Assembly: GCA_027946365.1 (NCBI GenBank)
Contig: JAPEUQ010000009.1
Span: 682,001-746,000, forward strand
Length of the DNA: 64,000 nt
Direction: 5' to 3'
From: Kalmusia sp. IMI 367209
Lineage: Eukaryota; Ascomycota; Dothideomycetes; Pleosporales; Didymosphaeriaceae
Shown here: positions 45,580 through 57,615 of the stretch, in pieces
Numbering within the stretch: position 1 is the stretch's first letter
Layout of the letters: each line of letters begins with the position of its first letter
The notes under the pieces: model-generated
Seen by the model: only the letters and a program-made list of their open reading frames with translations
Database searches by the model: none
Told to the model about the DNA's origin: nothing
Made by a program: the position numbers and the translations under genes

Positions 45580-46940
45580 ATGTCGGCGATACCTGTGGTG
45601 CCGCCTTCGCCAGCGAGCAGTATTGCGTGTGGTATCGTCTTCCCAATTGTTTCTGGCGTTGCCGTTATTTTGCGATTTCACTGTAGACGTATGCAACGTG
45701 CGCAGTTGTTGATTGATGACTGGCTCACGATTCCGGCATGGGTAAGTCCTCAAGATCAGACAAAGACAATTTTTGTGCTCAATACTGAACATATTGTAGA
45801 TCTTCGTAACTGGAATGTCAATATGTCTCGTCATAGGTATGAGCCCTTTTTGAACATCGCAGCTCCACAACTGATCGCATGGCGATGAAGGCGTGTATCG
45901 AAAGGGGTTCGCATATCCATCACCAATGCCACCTCCCGGAACAGATCCAACAACATTCACTGCCCCTGAGATTATCATAAACCGCAAGCTCGAGTATGCC
46001 ATCGAAGTGATGCAGTTCCCCGCCATAACCTGCATCAAACTTAGCTTCCTCTTCTTCTACAAACGCATCTTCAGTACGCCCTCCACACCCATCCTCCGCT
46101 TTATTCTCTGGGCCATGATAGCCATCTGCGCTGCATGGGGCATCGTTTACTTCTTCACCTTCGTCTTTGTCTGCGGAACGCATGTCTCCGCGATGTGGGC
46201 GAATCCGATGATCTTCAAGCAACACTGCAGCCGCATTGTGAACGAGAATTATTGGCTTGCTATTACGGATTTTATACTCGATGCGATCATATTCATTATT
46301 CCGATCCCCTTGGTGAGTGAAATCTGCATGGTGCATGAGGGTCAGAGCTAACATGCGTTAGATCTGGAAATTGCACTTATCGCTGACGAGAAAATTCGCG
46401 CTACTTACGATCTTCTCAGTTGGAGCGGTGTAAGTCAGAATTCTCGGGTACTGGACTACCATCTTACTGACAGATATGTATAGAACCCTAGCTGCATCAA
46501 TTACCCGCATGGTAGTCTTCATCCACGCCTTGAAGGTTCTTAGACAAGCTTATAAGTCCTCCGGTACGAACAATCTAATGGTAACGATTGGCATGTACTG
46601 GACTATCTTCGAATCCGGCATGGGCCTCATCGTTGCCTGCATGCCCGCCATCTACGTCCTCATCAAGCGCTTCCTTGAAGCCCACTTCGACTTCAGGACG
46701 TCGCCGAGCCGCAACGGGTATAGCTGGACGTGGCGAACAACTGCTCGGTCGCAGTCTGAGCGGTTACCGCATGCGAGTGACGGGAATACATCGCAGGTCG
46801 AGTTTGTCAAGCTTGGGGCGGTGGGTGGAATCGTTGATACGAAGATTGGGCACGAGGATAAGGAAAGTGAGGGGGAGAATGGGAATGAAGGAGGGATCAT
46901 GGTTGTGAAGACCGTGAGGAGGACGGAGGATATGATCTAA
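45580..46940 (+). CDS. SAT4/rhodopsin-like integral membrane protein
   Basis: Five exons, 45580-45741, 45800-45836 (37 bases), 45891-46312, 46362-46429 and 46484-46940, consistent in phase; 381 residues. Seven membrane spans are expected. The family marks are RFHCRRMQRAQLLIDDWLTIPAW, IKLSFLFFYKRIF, WANPMIFKQHC with the following Cys/Asn region, ITDFILDAIIFIIPIPLIWKLHLSL and FSVGAVTLAASITRM. This is the large ascomycete 'rhodopsin domain-containing' family, homologous in layout to SAT4/PTH11-type receptors but without a retinal lysine in a standard context. Ligand and role are unknown. The C-terminal tail is acidic and cytosolic. Confidence 0.88.
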
Positions 46941-47279
46941 TGATACCATAGACCCATGATTTGTAATTGTATCCTTTTCATACTAGAGACGTGAGGGAAT
47001 TTCACTTGGACGCATGCATGCATCGCCAAATCTGAGAGATAAGATATGCTCTGACAACTATAGTGCTGCAGTCATTGCAAATAGAAGTCTGGCACCCCCT
47101 TTACAGCCTCAAAATCAAAGTTCGTTGACTCATAGTTTGAATAGTACCTAGTAATGAGGTTATTTTGCACTATTTCTCAATAATGCTTGTATACCATGTT
47201 CCACAAGTCATGTGAAAGCATTTTTGGCATCAATGTTGCGAGCTTTACCGTCTCCCGTTATGAAGATGCGGCGATCGAG

Positions 47280-47450
47280 ACTCCAAGTGTCATCATCGTG
47301 TAAGTTTACGTTTCTTTCGCAATTCATACTTGTGGCTAAAGATCAAAGCGTAGTGGATGCGTGCATAGAGTTTCACCTAGTTGACAAAGGTGGGTGGTAG
47401 AAGTCGATATGTCGTCAAAGCTGAAATAGAAGATAAGCTCGCCTTCAATG
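47280..47450. repeat. Degenerate direct repeat, copy A
   Basis: Contains GCGTAGTGGATGCGTG and, further on, GTGGGTGGTAGAAGTCGATA and TGTCGTCAAAG, followed by CTCGCCTTCAATGATAG. The same order with substitutions is found in copy B about 740 bases downstream. Confidence 0.55.
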
Positions 47451-48029
47451 ATAGTCAAGCGAACTTTATTTTACGTATCAACGTCGTCAGTTTAGAGCGG
47501 AAGATCACAGTAGTCGTAGAAAATTGTGAGAGACCTGTCTTCACTATGCCTCTAAACATGTATCTAAACTGTTCTTCTCATACAAGCGTCCTCTTTGATC
47601 TCGTCTTCTCTGATACCTGCGCTCGCGAACAATCTCTGTTCAGCCTAAAGTCCGCCAGCATCAATGGACAACGACTTAAGTATGTTGCAGGCACATACCT
47701 CAATGATTGGCTCAATATTGTATTTCTCCCGCCACTCCGACAGCGGAAGGCTGTAATAATCATCGATAGCAGTTAAGGAGGTCAAGTCGTGGCCTCGACG
47801 TGAGAAACGACCCGTAATTTCAGCGCGTGATTCACCCTGGAGCTGATGATAGACGTCTCGAGAGAAGGCTGAGGGCGTATTTAAGAGGGAAGTGGCTAAA
47901 GTTGTGACATGATCGAAGTTAAGTGTAAGGCGCAGTTGAGTGTGTGTTCCCGTGGTTCGGACGTCCAACAGACCCGCCGCGCTTTCACTTGTAGCCAGTC
48001 ACCACGTCAACGTAGCAAAGACGATCATG

Positions 48030-48235
48030 CCTCGTGCCACTATCATCTAGGTTTTGTTTTTTTCGCTGTCCCTGCGTGCGGCTGGAGGTTGAATCGTAGT
48101 GGATACGTGATCAGAATTTAGAACTGACGAAAGTGGGTAGTAGAAGTGAATACGTCGTCCAAGACAAAGTGGAAGTGACGGTCGTGCGCGGTTGTACCTG
48201 AGCCGTGCTCACCCGACTCGCCTTCGATAGCAAGC
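48030..48235. repeat. Degenerate direct repeat, copy B
   Basis: Contains TCGTAGTGGATACGTG, GTGGGTAGTAGAAGTGAATA and CGTCGTCCAAG, then CTCGCCTTCGATAGCAAG. It corresponds to copy A. Differences include many transitions, as expected for old or RIP-mutated duplicates. Confidence 0.55.
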
Positions 48236-48320
48236 TGCAGATTTCTCAGCATATGCAAATAACTGCGGTGTAGAACGTAGGATCGATTGTGAACCCCGCT
48301 CCCCCCCTTTTCTCCACTGT

Positions 48321-49019
48321 CTAGTAGAACTTCGCCCCGCCCAAACTCTCAACCTTAAACTTCGCATCTTCCTGCTCCTCCAGCTTCTTCAGCTTCTCTC
48401 CTTCGCTTCCTCTCTCCCTCTGCTCTACACCGACATCCATGCTCTCGGCAGGAGCACTCCTCTTCCTCTCTCTATCACTCTGGTATAACAACTCTTCCCC
48501 CTCAATCTCCTTAATAACTATTCCACATCAGCGGGATTCACCTCCTCCCATCACCCATAGAAAAGTCAAACTCACCTTGGTCCCTCCCCTCGCTCCCTCG
48601 ACCCCCGTCCCTAAAGCCCCCTCAACATCCACCACCTCCCCGCCCTGCACCCGATCTACGACGCCCCTCAAGACACTAATACTCGCCTCCGCCCTCCGCC
48701 TCTCCTTATCACTCTCCTGCTTTAACCACAGAATCTGAATCGCCTGGCTCCCCACCAGCAGCGCAAGCACAATATACGGTGTTGCGGGATTCCATTCTCC
48801 CCTGTTAGGATCCGCAGCGCGCTCGCGGAGCGGCCGCGGGACCATGGACGTCCAGAACGAGGGTTGCAGGATGCGCGGGACGGTGAGGTGCCGTGGGTGT
48901 GCGAGTTGGGGGGAGAGCAGGGCGAAGGTACGGATCTGCGGGCGTGGGGGCGAGGTCAGGAGCGTTCGGTAGGTGTTCGGGACGCGGAGGAGTTGACGGA
49001 GGAGGACGCTGGTATCCAT
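48321..49019 (-). CDS. DUF5321-type mitochondrial membrane protein
   Basis: Exon 1 is 49019-48576; exon 2 is 48509-48321, after an intron with GTGAGT and a TTAAG acceptor (phase 0); 210 residues. The N-terminus is Arg-rich and lacks acids (MDTSVLLRQLLRVPNTYRT), a typical mitochondrial presequence. One membrane span is seen at about residues 80-100 (YIVLALLVGSQAIQILWL), then a charged helix (KERRRAEASISVLRG). The C-terminal exon encodes EIEGEELLYQSDRERKR and ends ESLGGAKFY. This matches a fungal family of unknown function (DUF5321). The acceptor is less certain: TAG at 48517 would break the frame, while AAG at 48510 keeps it. Confidence 0.78.
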
Positions 49020-49523
49020 GTTTGCGAATACTGCTGTTTGAACGGTGAGTTGGAGATGCGATGCGCAATGCGGCTCGAGAAACTTTTGGTGATTGGATGG
49101 AAAGGGTTTAGCGTGACGCGAAAAGGTTGCAGGGATGTACGAACTAGAGTGGCCGAGGTTTAGGGTCTCTTTTTGTGTTCGCGCAAGCATACATCACAGA
49201 TCGTCTTGTGGATTTGCTATTTCGGCAAAGACTGCCAAATACTTAATAAGAATTGAATACGTCTGTTTTCAATCCGAGCTGATGACGTACCAGAACCTAG
49301 CCAAACCCAGCCTTTCTCCCTTGGCTAGAAAAACCCCCTATCATGAATGTTCCCCATGTACCTCGCCCTCACCCTTGCCTCCATTAAGCCTAGAGCATTG
49401 CTAACACCGCCTAATACTTGTTCAGCCCGATGTGCATATCTAAGTCACGTATCATGTTAGCTATGTGCGAAAACGCTCTTGGGTCTGATGATAAGGAGTC
49501 AAGATATATTGTGGGCGGAATAT
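49020..49523. other. Intergenic spacer
   Basis: Promoter of the DUF5321 gene and 3' flank of the VPS5 gene; nothing else seen. Confidence 0.5.
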
Positions 49524-51545
49524 TCACTCCTCGAGTTCCTGCGTCCCCTCTACTGCTGTCCTCGCCTCTGATGACTCCGACTCTGCAGTCTTCGGTCGAT
49601 CGTCTGCTGATTGTTCAGTGGGCGACGCAACGACACCGGCGGGTGGGACGAAAGTGTCGCCATCCTCTGTGTCGAGTTGCATGAGAAAGGTTTCCCAGAT
49701 TTCGATGAGCTGATGGTGCGTTAGCATTGTGTTTAGCCTGCAATGATAAAAGCTCCACTTACCTCCTTCTGCGCCTCTACAGCGCTCTCCAAGTATGTCT
49801 CCACCCCAGACTTGAAATCCTCGACCTTTTCCCTTTCGAATCGCTCTAGTTCGTTCCTCATCAATCTACCCATATCCTCAAACAGCAACCTTGCTTGATG
49901 TACCCTCCGCTCAGCATCAGCGACGTCAGCACTGAGCTGATTCAAACGATCTTGTTGTGACCGTCCTTGCCTGAGTAGCTTGTCCTGCGTCGACTTGCGC
50001 TTATGCAGTTCGGCTTCAGCCGCGTGCCACGTGTGGTAAGACTTTTGCCGTTGCTGGAATGCTTGCTTCACTGAGCCAATGAGGCGGATGTATTCGTCAA
50101 TGACGATGCCCATAGTGAGCACATCCTGTTGAGCTTGGCGTTCATAGAGCTCTCGTATCCGAATTTGAATATCTGATAAGCTGTCCAGCGGTCCAGACAG
50201 GGATGGAGAAAGTTCGACAGTTGATAACGAGTGTAGTGAGGCGGAGAAATCGCCACAAGCTTCTGCTAGACCTTTCCGCTGGGTTACCACGGTGTCGGTA
50301 GCTTTGAGTAAAGCCTTCAGCTGATTCTCGAGCGCATCAAGGTAGATCTTGCGATCGTGGAACCACTAGCTGCGTCAATATGATTTAATAGATCAAGTTT
50401 GAATGTCACTCACATCGTCATGCTCAATGAACTTGCCGCTGCTGCTACCCAGCATTCCGCCAAACATGCCTTTGCTTTCGCCAAGCCCGGGATCTTTGCG
50501 TTCCTTGTTCTTGATATCAACGTTGAAGGCATCGCTTTCAAGGAATATTTTCAGGTCGCCGTCGTGTTGCAGGACGGAGTGTGCAGCGATTTTGTTCAGC
50601 ATGCGCTCCAGAGCAGCTCGTCTTGATTCGACAAAATCCGTGTCGAACCGACCAACGGCTTGCTTCTCTGGAGGCGGCGGGACGATTATGCCAGGATTGT
50701 TATTATGCAGCTGGTTGTATAGCCATAGGAAGTCACGGTAGCGGCGGGAAACGGTGAACTCGGAGTTGCGGTATCCTTTCGAGGTGGTCTGATTGACAGA
50801 CGGTTAGACCACTAGAATTTTTGACTGGAAAGAAGAGAAAAAAGTACCTTGGTCATGACGGAATACTCCGTGTGGGAGCTTGTCAGATCGCCAACCTTGT
50901 GGGGGTCCCCAACATAGATAGTAAACGTCGGCTTTGCTGCCTGCTCCACGCTCACGCTCGGCTGTGTCTGACGTGCTGGTGCAGCTGCAGTTGGCGGCTG
51001 AACTGGTGGCGGTACTCGTGGACCCCGAGCGACAGGTCTCTCATCATCATCATCATCGTCCAGGTTCACAGAGTCCATCATACCCGGCAGAGAAGCGTTC
51101 GATGCGGCTGGCGGGGGTGGAGCGCTTCGTCCTGCAGGCTCTTTCTGCGGTGGTGCAGGAGGCGCCTCAGGACCTGGTACTGAGTCTGCCAAAGGGCCAC
51201 CCAGAGGTCCCAAGGGGTCATCTACAGCCTCGAGTTTCGTTGCCTGCCCACCATATTGTCGCCTTCGAGGTCCTCGAGCAGCGGGGGAGCGGGGCGCGGC
51301 GGAGGCATTGGGCGTGGAGGTTGCGGCGGATTTGGAATTAGATTGAGAGTCTGCTATTCATCAGCTCTAAGTCAATCTATCGTAGCGCGTTGCTCTACCA
51401 GACTCGTTCTCTTGTGCTATCTTGGGAACCTGAGGGGGAGGAGACCGCGAAGGCACATCTGCGCATCGTGTCAGAGAGTCCCATATCTAGAGAAGGATGG
51501 AGACCTACCGCCCCACGGGGAGCTCCCTTCGTCGCCGAGATCCAT
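49524..51545 (-). CDS. VPS5: Vps5 sorting nexin (retromer PX-BAR subunit)
   Basis: Six exons in phase: 51545-51509, 51458-51399, 51350-50848, 50788-50414, 50365-49763 and 49709-49524; 587 residues. The N-terminus starts MDLGDEGSSPWG and continues with a Pro/Ala-rich disordered part holding RRQYGGQATKLEAVDDPLG. A PX domain (about 165-300) has FTIYVGDPHKVGD, FTVSRRYRDFLWLYNQLH and PPPPEKQAVGRF, the phosphoinositide-binding arrangement. A C-terminal BAR coiled-coil region (about 335-550) follows. It pairs with a second nexin (Vps17 in yeast) to coat endosomal tubules with the Vps26-29-35 trimer, returning cargo to the Golgi. The first two exons (37 and 60 bases) are small. No defects seen. Confidence 0.92.
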
Positions 51546-51959
51546 TGCGGTAGAGGTTTGGAGCTGTCGCGCAAGCTGGATACCTGCATGTGCGCCGTCC
51601 CCAGAGGTGCCTTCCGCTCCTAGCGTCTTGGCGCTCCGCCTCGCTCATTCGTCAAAGCCATCACACCGTCAGGCTTTCATCAACATTGCACCAGAAACAT
51701 TGTACAACAGCATGCACACGCTCACGACCGCAGCTATACAATCTAGTACTGTTTTCCTTTCGCTGAAATACAGTCATCTCTGAGATTCGAACGACGCACC
51801 CTCCAATAGATCAGGATATGTAACGTTTCTGAACCAAATCACGAGCAAAAGTCGATACATGTTACACTATCATTAAACATTCACATTTTCAAGCAGTCTA
51901 TCTGCATATGTATATACATCGTCATCACGTCGTCGCCACATCGCTACCTAATTGGGCGT
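51546..51959. other. Intergenic spacer
   Basis: Holds the VPS5 promoter and the 3' flank of the alkaline phosphatase gene. Nothing else recognised. Confidence 0.5.
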
Positions 51960-54089
51960 CTAATACCCTGCAGGCTTGCCCCTCGCAAGACCAAAGCACT
52001 CCGCCATGCTGAAGAAGATATCTATGCTGTTATACACACCGCCGAACTTATCTTGACATGGGCCCATGGCGAAGACAGGTACATCGGTGAGCGAGTGCAC
52101 ACCCTGGTCAGCATTGGTAGGCAAGTTGCCATTGAACTCGATGCCGTTCTCCGCATCCTCGGGGTTAACGTAGAAATCCTCCGAGTCCTCCTCCAGCTCA
52201 ACAGCGGGCTCGCGCGGACCATCCTTATGTACCGTGTAATTCTCGCGATGGTCGGGGTTAGCTGCCAGACCCGAGAAGAGGGTGTAACGTGGGTCCCAAT
52301 TGCGTGGGAAATTGGAGTCAACGTAGGTAAGGTTGCCGGTGCTCTGGTACTGCGAGAGACCGGAGTTCTGGTAAGTACCAATTGCGTTGCGCTTCTTGCG
52401 CTGATCGTCTTGCGCAGCAAGGTACTTCGTGTCGACAGAGCCCATGACGTCGAAGCCGTGACCGTGGTCAGCGGTGACGAGGATGAGAGTCTCCTCCAGA
52501 CAGCCGGTTTCGTTGAGCTTGTTGACGGTGGCCTTGATGGTGTCATCAAGCTCGAGGAGCTCGCCGAGGGCGCGGTCATAATCAAGGACGTGCATCATCT
52601 TGTCGATAGAGGCGGCCTCGCTCATGAGGAAGAAGCCTTTGTCGCCAGAGCGCTCAGAAAGGATGTCAATGGCCTTCAGAGTCATCTCCTTGAGGCCGGG
52701 TTGGTCAAGAGCAGGAGTCTTGTCACCAGTAGGAGACAGTGACTGGTTCAGGTTGTCACGGTAGACGTTGCGGTCAAGCCACTTTGCCATATTGGAGTAG
52801 GTGAAGACACCGAGGGCTTTCTCGTTGCTGGGAGCGGCTAGGAGTGCAGTGCGATTCTGGAGAACCTGGTAACCCTTCTTAGCGAACTCGTCATAGTAGG
52901 TCTTGTTCTGGTAGGTAATGCCACCGAGCTCAGGAGAGTAGAATTGCTCGGCGCCTCCACCGAAGAGAACATCGGGACCATCCCACTCGGTCCAAGTATA
53001 GTTGGTGATACCGTTGAGGAAAGAGTCAACGACAGCGCCATATTCGCTACGGAGACGAGTGTGAGCAGTAAGACCGGCCGGAGTAGCATCGGCGAGGAAA
53101 GCAGTCGAGACAATGCCGACATGTCCACCAGTAAGACGGTGGAAAATCTCCGCAATCGTCTCGACCTTGGGGTCATCGAAGGGATTTTTGCTAGAATCAG
53201 CGTACACGCCTAGAGCGTTGACCGAGCTCTTGTGACCAGTATATAAAGCAGAGGCAGAGTTGGCGGAGTCAGTTATGAAAGAGTCGATAGAGTGCGTCAT
53301 CTGGTGGCCCAAGACCGGGAACTTGTCCATCTGCATCCTAGTCTGGTATTTGCCGTTGATGGTCTTGTGGCCGATCAAACGGGCGGCCGTGATCATGTTG
53401 GTGGTCATACCGTCGCCGATGAAAAGGATGATGTTCTTAGCTTTGCGCTCCTCTGCAAGGTCGCGTACGAGCCATGTCGCTTGGGTGCTACTACCGTTGT
53501 TGTAGTTGAGAGTCGCGGTGTACTCGCCAGGCTCGTAAAGGGCGAGGCGGCGGTAGGCCTTAGCTCGGACGTCCACGAGCGAGGGTGTCTTTGCATCCCG
53601 AGCAAAGTAATCTGGTTCCCATCAGTCTTCTTCCTTGGTGGTAGAGATTGGCTCGTTCTACCTTCGTAGTAGGTGAACGTCCAGTTCTCAAGCTTTGCTT
53701 CCTCGATGTCGAAGAACTCAGTCACTGATTTGGCTTCTCCATCGCCCTTGGCGATAGTGAAGGTAAACTTCTCATCCGGTGGGAGACCGATCGCCTCGGA
53801 ACCGTTCTGAGGCGCGTGGACCTCTAGACGAATGTCGAAGTACTGACCCGCAAGGAAATCGGCCCTGGACCCAATTGATTAGCTGAAGCTTCATAGAGCT
53901 TCTGAGATGCCAATTGCTCACTGGTCAGGTGGAAAGACGCATCCTAGGCTATGTTAGCTGGTATTGTGAATGACGAAGCTTGGGCACCATACCGAGCGTT
54001 GGGCAAGTCCCAAGACGCTGGAACGACTGCGCAGAGGCAGCGCTCACGAGCAGAGCTGCCGCGACACTTATAGACTTGAAGGGGGCCAT
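51960..54089 (-). CDS. Secreted alkaline phosphatase
   Basis: Exons 54089-53993, 53943-53922 (22 bases), 53864-53662 and 53611-51960 join with GT..AG and matching phase; 657 residues. The signal peptide is MAPFKSISVAAALLVSAASA. An N-terminal beta-rich segment (about 40-160) precedes the phosphatase core. Core motifs are IILFIGDGM (metal Asp at about 174), TDSANSA (nucleophile Ser at about 223), GHKSSVNALGV, FFLMSEAASIDKMMH and LVTADHGHGFD. These are the zinc/magnesium ligands and active site of the alkaline phosphatase superfamily. Related fungal and bacterial enzymes hydrolyse phosphate monoesters outside the cell. The N-terminal extra domain is longer than in yeast Pho8, and there is no Pho8-like membrane anchor. 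Expression may respond to phosphate, though I see no certain Pho4-type site. Confidence 0.9.
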
Positions 54090-55375
54090 TTCTCGCATTT
54101 GACAGCTGCAGAGAAGGTGGGAATGAGAGTCGCGACGCGTCTTGAGCTTCTAGGAGCTGCTCATGCAACCTTTATAAGCTTGCCAGGGCCCTTGAGCGTA
54201 CAGGCGAGCTCTACCCGAGGAGCTGGCCGTACTTCCAGCTAGCTCCTGGTAAGGCTCATTGCGTTCATTTGCTGGAATGCAGGCATCGTTATATCCGACT
54301 GCGCCGCATACGCAGATTGCTCGATCTTTTGACGCGACTAGCCGCCCTCGTGGCACCTCTGCCTGCTTTCACTGCTCCGTCGCTGGTTGTGCCAGGAACC
54401 GGGTCCACGAGCCTTTCCCGCTATTGTGGTGCCTGGCATGTCGGTCATCATAGTATACGACCCAGCTGCCTCTTCCAGATAGCTATCGCGAAGCTCCGAG
54501 AGTTCGAAGGCTGCGGAGCGCATCTCTTGGCGAAACGTGTTTCGTGGAGTGGTTGTGATTCGTTTCTTGCTTCTCCCCACGCGTTGGAAAGGCGTCTTGG
54601 CGCTCTTGGCGACATCTCCCAGATTTATGGAGGCGTGGTGCACAGATATGGCAGCGATTGGCCTCGCTGGTTCTGAGGACGGCTACACAATGCTTCGCAG
54701 AGAATCTAGACGCGTATTGTGGTGCTGGTGGCGTTTTCTCCTCATATCACACTCGCAGAAGGTAAGTATGCAGCAAATTCCTCGGGGAGAGCTTGTCGAG
54801 CTTGTTTAGCTTATTGCTTCCTTTCACTCTTCTTCCACATCCAGTCGCTTCCTTTCTATGTTCGGTTCAATTGTTATCTTTTTCGATCGCGTGCGCTTTC
54901 TTCGTGTTTGCACCCAGCGTCCTGGTATGCTCTACAGTATCGATATGAGCTAAACTGCCTCGGTAGGCAGGGATGTGACCCTGTCCAGATCAAATACTAC
55001 AAAAAGTGAACCGAAAACGGATATGGAAACCTACGGTACTGGTTCTTTCGTCAATCTATCCTATGTTCTTGGGCAGCGTGAGACACTGAACAGATGACAA
55101 TTTTGTGTGAACCATTATGTGTTCGATTCTCGGTTTTTCTTCAATCCCGGAGAGGCATCTCTAACATCCATGAGCAGCTTCATTGTGCAAAGCTAGAGCA
55201 TTTAAAATGCCAGGGGAAACTCGATTGCAATACTCAATAATCAAAGTCTTCCAATCGAAGCCCATCCGGATGAGGCTTAGCGGTTTGGAACTAAGACGTC
55301 ACCACTTGGTCTCTTTCACGCGCAACCAGGTACATATATGCAAGGTACAGTATTTTCGATCCATGCTATTGTCCT
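54090..55375. other. Gene-free region, photolyase promoter side
   Basis: About 1.3 kb with alkaline phosphatase promoter on the left and photolyase promoter on the right. Open frames at 54269-54676 and 54719-55009 lack similarity. Several GAGCT motifs occur near 54170-54250 without clear meaning. Confidence 0.5.
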
Positions 55376-57220
55376 ATGTTCTTGAGAAGAGAAACGTGTA
55401 TCTTTCATCGTACAATTACCACCACATTCAGAAGTTCGCCAATTGGCATATTATCGCCATCTAAACTTGAGCACACGACACTTATCACGCGAACCTTTAC
55501 GAGCAGGAAAAAAGCCACATCATCTCCAAAATACCCACCACAGGTCACAGACATGTCAAAACGCACTTCTTACGAGCGTTCAGAGCTCGGCCATCCTTCT
55601 ACCAAACGCGCGAAGCAAGTTGACGAAGACTTACCTTTTGACAACCTTACCGGCTTGCTTGAAGCTCAGGAAGCAAAAGACGAAGTCACGGGAATAGTTC
55701 ACTGGTTTCGTCCTAAAGATCTCCGAATCCATGACAACACTGGTCTACATCATGCCTCGCAGCTCGCACAAAGCTCCAAGACGCCATTGATTTGTGTTTA
55801 TCTGCATTGCCCCGCAGAAGAAAGCTGGCACGGCACAAGCCCGGCACGCATGGACTTTATGATCGAAGGACTGCAGTTGATGCAGAAAGAACTCGAGGAG
55901 CTGAATATTCCGCTCGTGTTCCTGCAGTCAGATTCTCGTGAAGAACACGTGCCCACTATTGTCAAGTTTCTCAAGGACAATCGCGTGTCGCACGTGTTCG
56001 CGAACCATGAGTATGAAGTTGACGAAGTACGCCGCGACATAGGACTTCTCAAGGAACTAGGTAATGGAACTCTAGTCTCTATATTCCACGATCAGACCGT
56101 CATCGAGCCAGGTACCATGGTGACAGGCAACGGCAAGCCAATGAAAGTCTTCACGCCTTACCATCAAGCATGGCTCGGCTACGTGAAGGACGACCCGAGT
56201 CTCCTCGACACTCAGCCCCTACCAGTCAAGAATAACGCTTCTGTCACAAAAGAGCTCAAACACCTCTTTGACTCTAATCCACCAAAGGTAGCAGAGGATA
56301 AACAATTTGCCTCGGAAGAAGATAAGAAACGCATCCGCAAACTATGGCCTGCGGGCCACGCCGCAGGTACGAAGCGCATGGATTCTTTCCTCTCTCAGAT
56401 CGATAAATACGCCGCTACTCGGTCAAACCCCGCCAAAGATAGTACTTCTCGTATGTCCGCCTACTTCTCCGCAGGCATGGTTTCGGTTCGCGAAGCACTC
56501 TCCAAAGTCCGAAAGTACAACGACAACAGTTCCGACTTCAGTGAGAGCGGGTCAAGCCGTGGGGTTTACTCGTGGGTTCGCGAAGTTGTTTTCCGTGAGC
56601 TGTACCGCCAGACTCTAATGACGACTCCACACACGTCCATGAATCTCCCTCAGAATTTAAAGTTTGATTTCGTGCATTGGGAGGACGACGAAGAGGGGTG
56701 GGAGAAGTGGTACAAAGGGACGACAGGGGAGCCCTTTATTGATGCCGGGATGCGACAATTGAATGCAGAGGCGTATATGCACAATCGGCTGCGCATGAAT
56801 GTCTCAAGCTATCTATACTGCAACTTACTACTCGACTATCGGCGAGGCGAGAGATATTTCGCAGAGACACTAATCGATTGGGATCTTTCAAATAACACAC
56901 AAGGCTGGGAGCCGAGCTATACGGTTTTCAACCCTGTGTCGCAAGCAGAGAAGAATGATCCCGATGGCGAGTATATCCGGAAATGTACGTTCACACTCAC
57001 CACCACATCTGTGTTTTGAATCGAAAGCAAGGGCTAATTATTTGTAGGGGTTCCAGAGCTTAAGGATGTCGAAGGCAAAGCGATCTTCGCACCGTATGCC
57101 CGCCTCAGCAAGGAGGAATTCGAGAAATTGGGTTACCCAAAGCCGCATGTAGATTGGAAGGAGACGAAACAGCGGGCGATAGAGCGATTTAAGTCCGATA
57201 TGCGTGATGCATCGCCTTAA
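55376..57220 (+). CDS. PHR1: DNA photolyase (class I CPD type), possible dual-start
   Basis: Exon 1 ends at 56984 and exon 2 is 57048-57220 (phase 1: TGG codon split). The best start by family resemblance is ATG 55553 (MSKRTSYERSELG, then HPSTKRAK, nuclear-type basic N-terminus), giving 534 residues. The same frame is open to ATG 55376, adding 59 residues rich in Thr, Arg and Ser without acids (MFLRRETCIFHRTITTTFR), as in a mitochondrial presequence. The antenna domain starts at IVHWFRPKDLRIHDN. The FAD domain has EPFIDAGMRQLNAEAYMHNR, LLLDYRRGERYF and LIDWDLSNNTQGWEPSY. It should repair UV-induced pyrimidine dimers using blue light. The segment between NNTQGW and FNP is shorter than in bacterial enzymes. 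Confidence 0.9.
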
Positions 57221-57615
57221 ATATGGTGCATTCATCGGCCATCTCAGCGTTTGCATAGAACAAGTTACCAATTAAGAGGATGCATTATGTATGCTACGGG
57301 GGCCCTCGACGAAATCTCTACTCCCGGCTCTTGGTTCGTGGGAATCTTTGTGACAGACTTTACGTTCACTGATACCGTTCAATAGCTTCTGGCGTGAGCA
57401 TTCGCGAATCACAGGAAGAACTAGCGTTGCACAATTGGGCGCAAATGTCATAATGTTATAGTAACAGTACAAGTTGGAAGTGACAAAGTATCGATAACAT
57501 GTTTTTGCGACACTGATCTTGCCGATTCCTCTTGCTTTACAGATCTTCAAACGTTTATTTATACGACCTAGATACTTCTGAATATCAACTTCTCCCCCAA
57601 TGTACCACTGATCTC
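57221..57615. other. Convergent 3' spacer
   Basis: Separates the photolyase and GST genes, which converge. A minus-strand frame at 57272-57619 is not supported. Confidence 0.5.

Larger units (their letters stand above)
46941..48320. other. Gene-free region containing a pair of degenerate repeats
   Basis: About 1.4 kb between a plus-strand and a minus-strand gene that converge, so no promoter is needed. Open frames at 47212-47400 and 47381-47776 lack similarity. Two diverged direct repeats (listed separately) suggest a decayed mobile element. Confidence 0.5.

Noticed and set aside
36758..46940. Biosynthetic gene cluster (esterase, crotonase, MFS, membrane protein)
   Set aside because: No core synthase, P450 or cluster regulator is present; the genes look unrelated.
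51781..51800. GAGATTCGAAC resembling a reversed tRNA B box
   Set aside because: No A box or cloverleaf at the right distance.
52053..52742. 229-codon plus-strand frame
   Set aside because: Antisense to alkaline phosphatase exon 4; no independent evidence.
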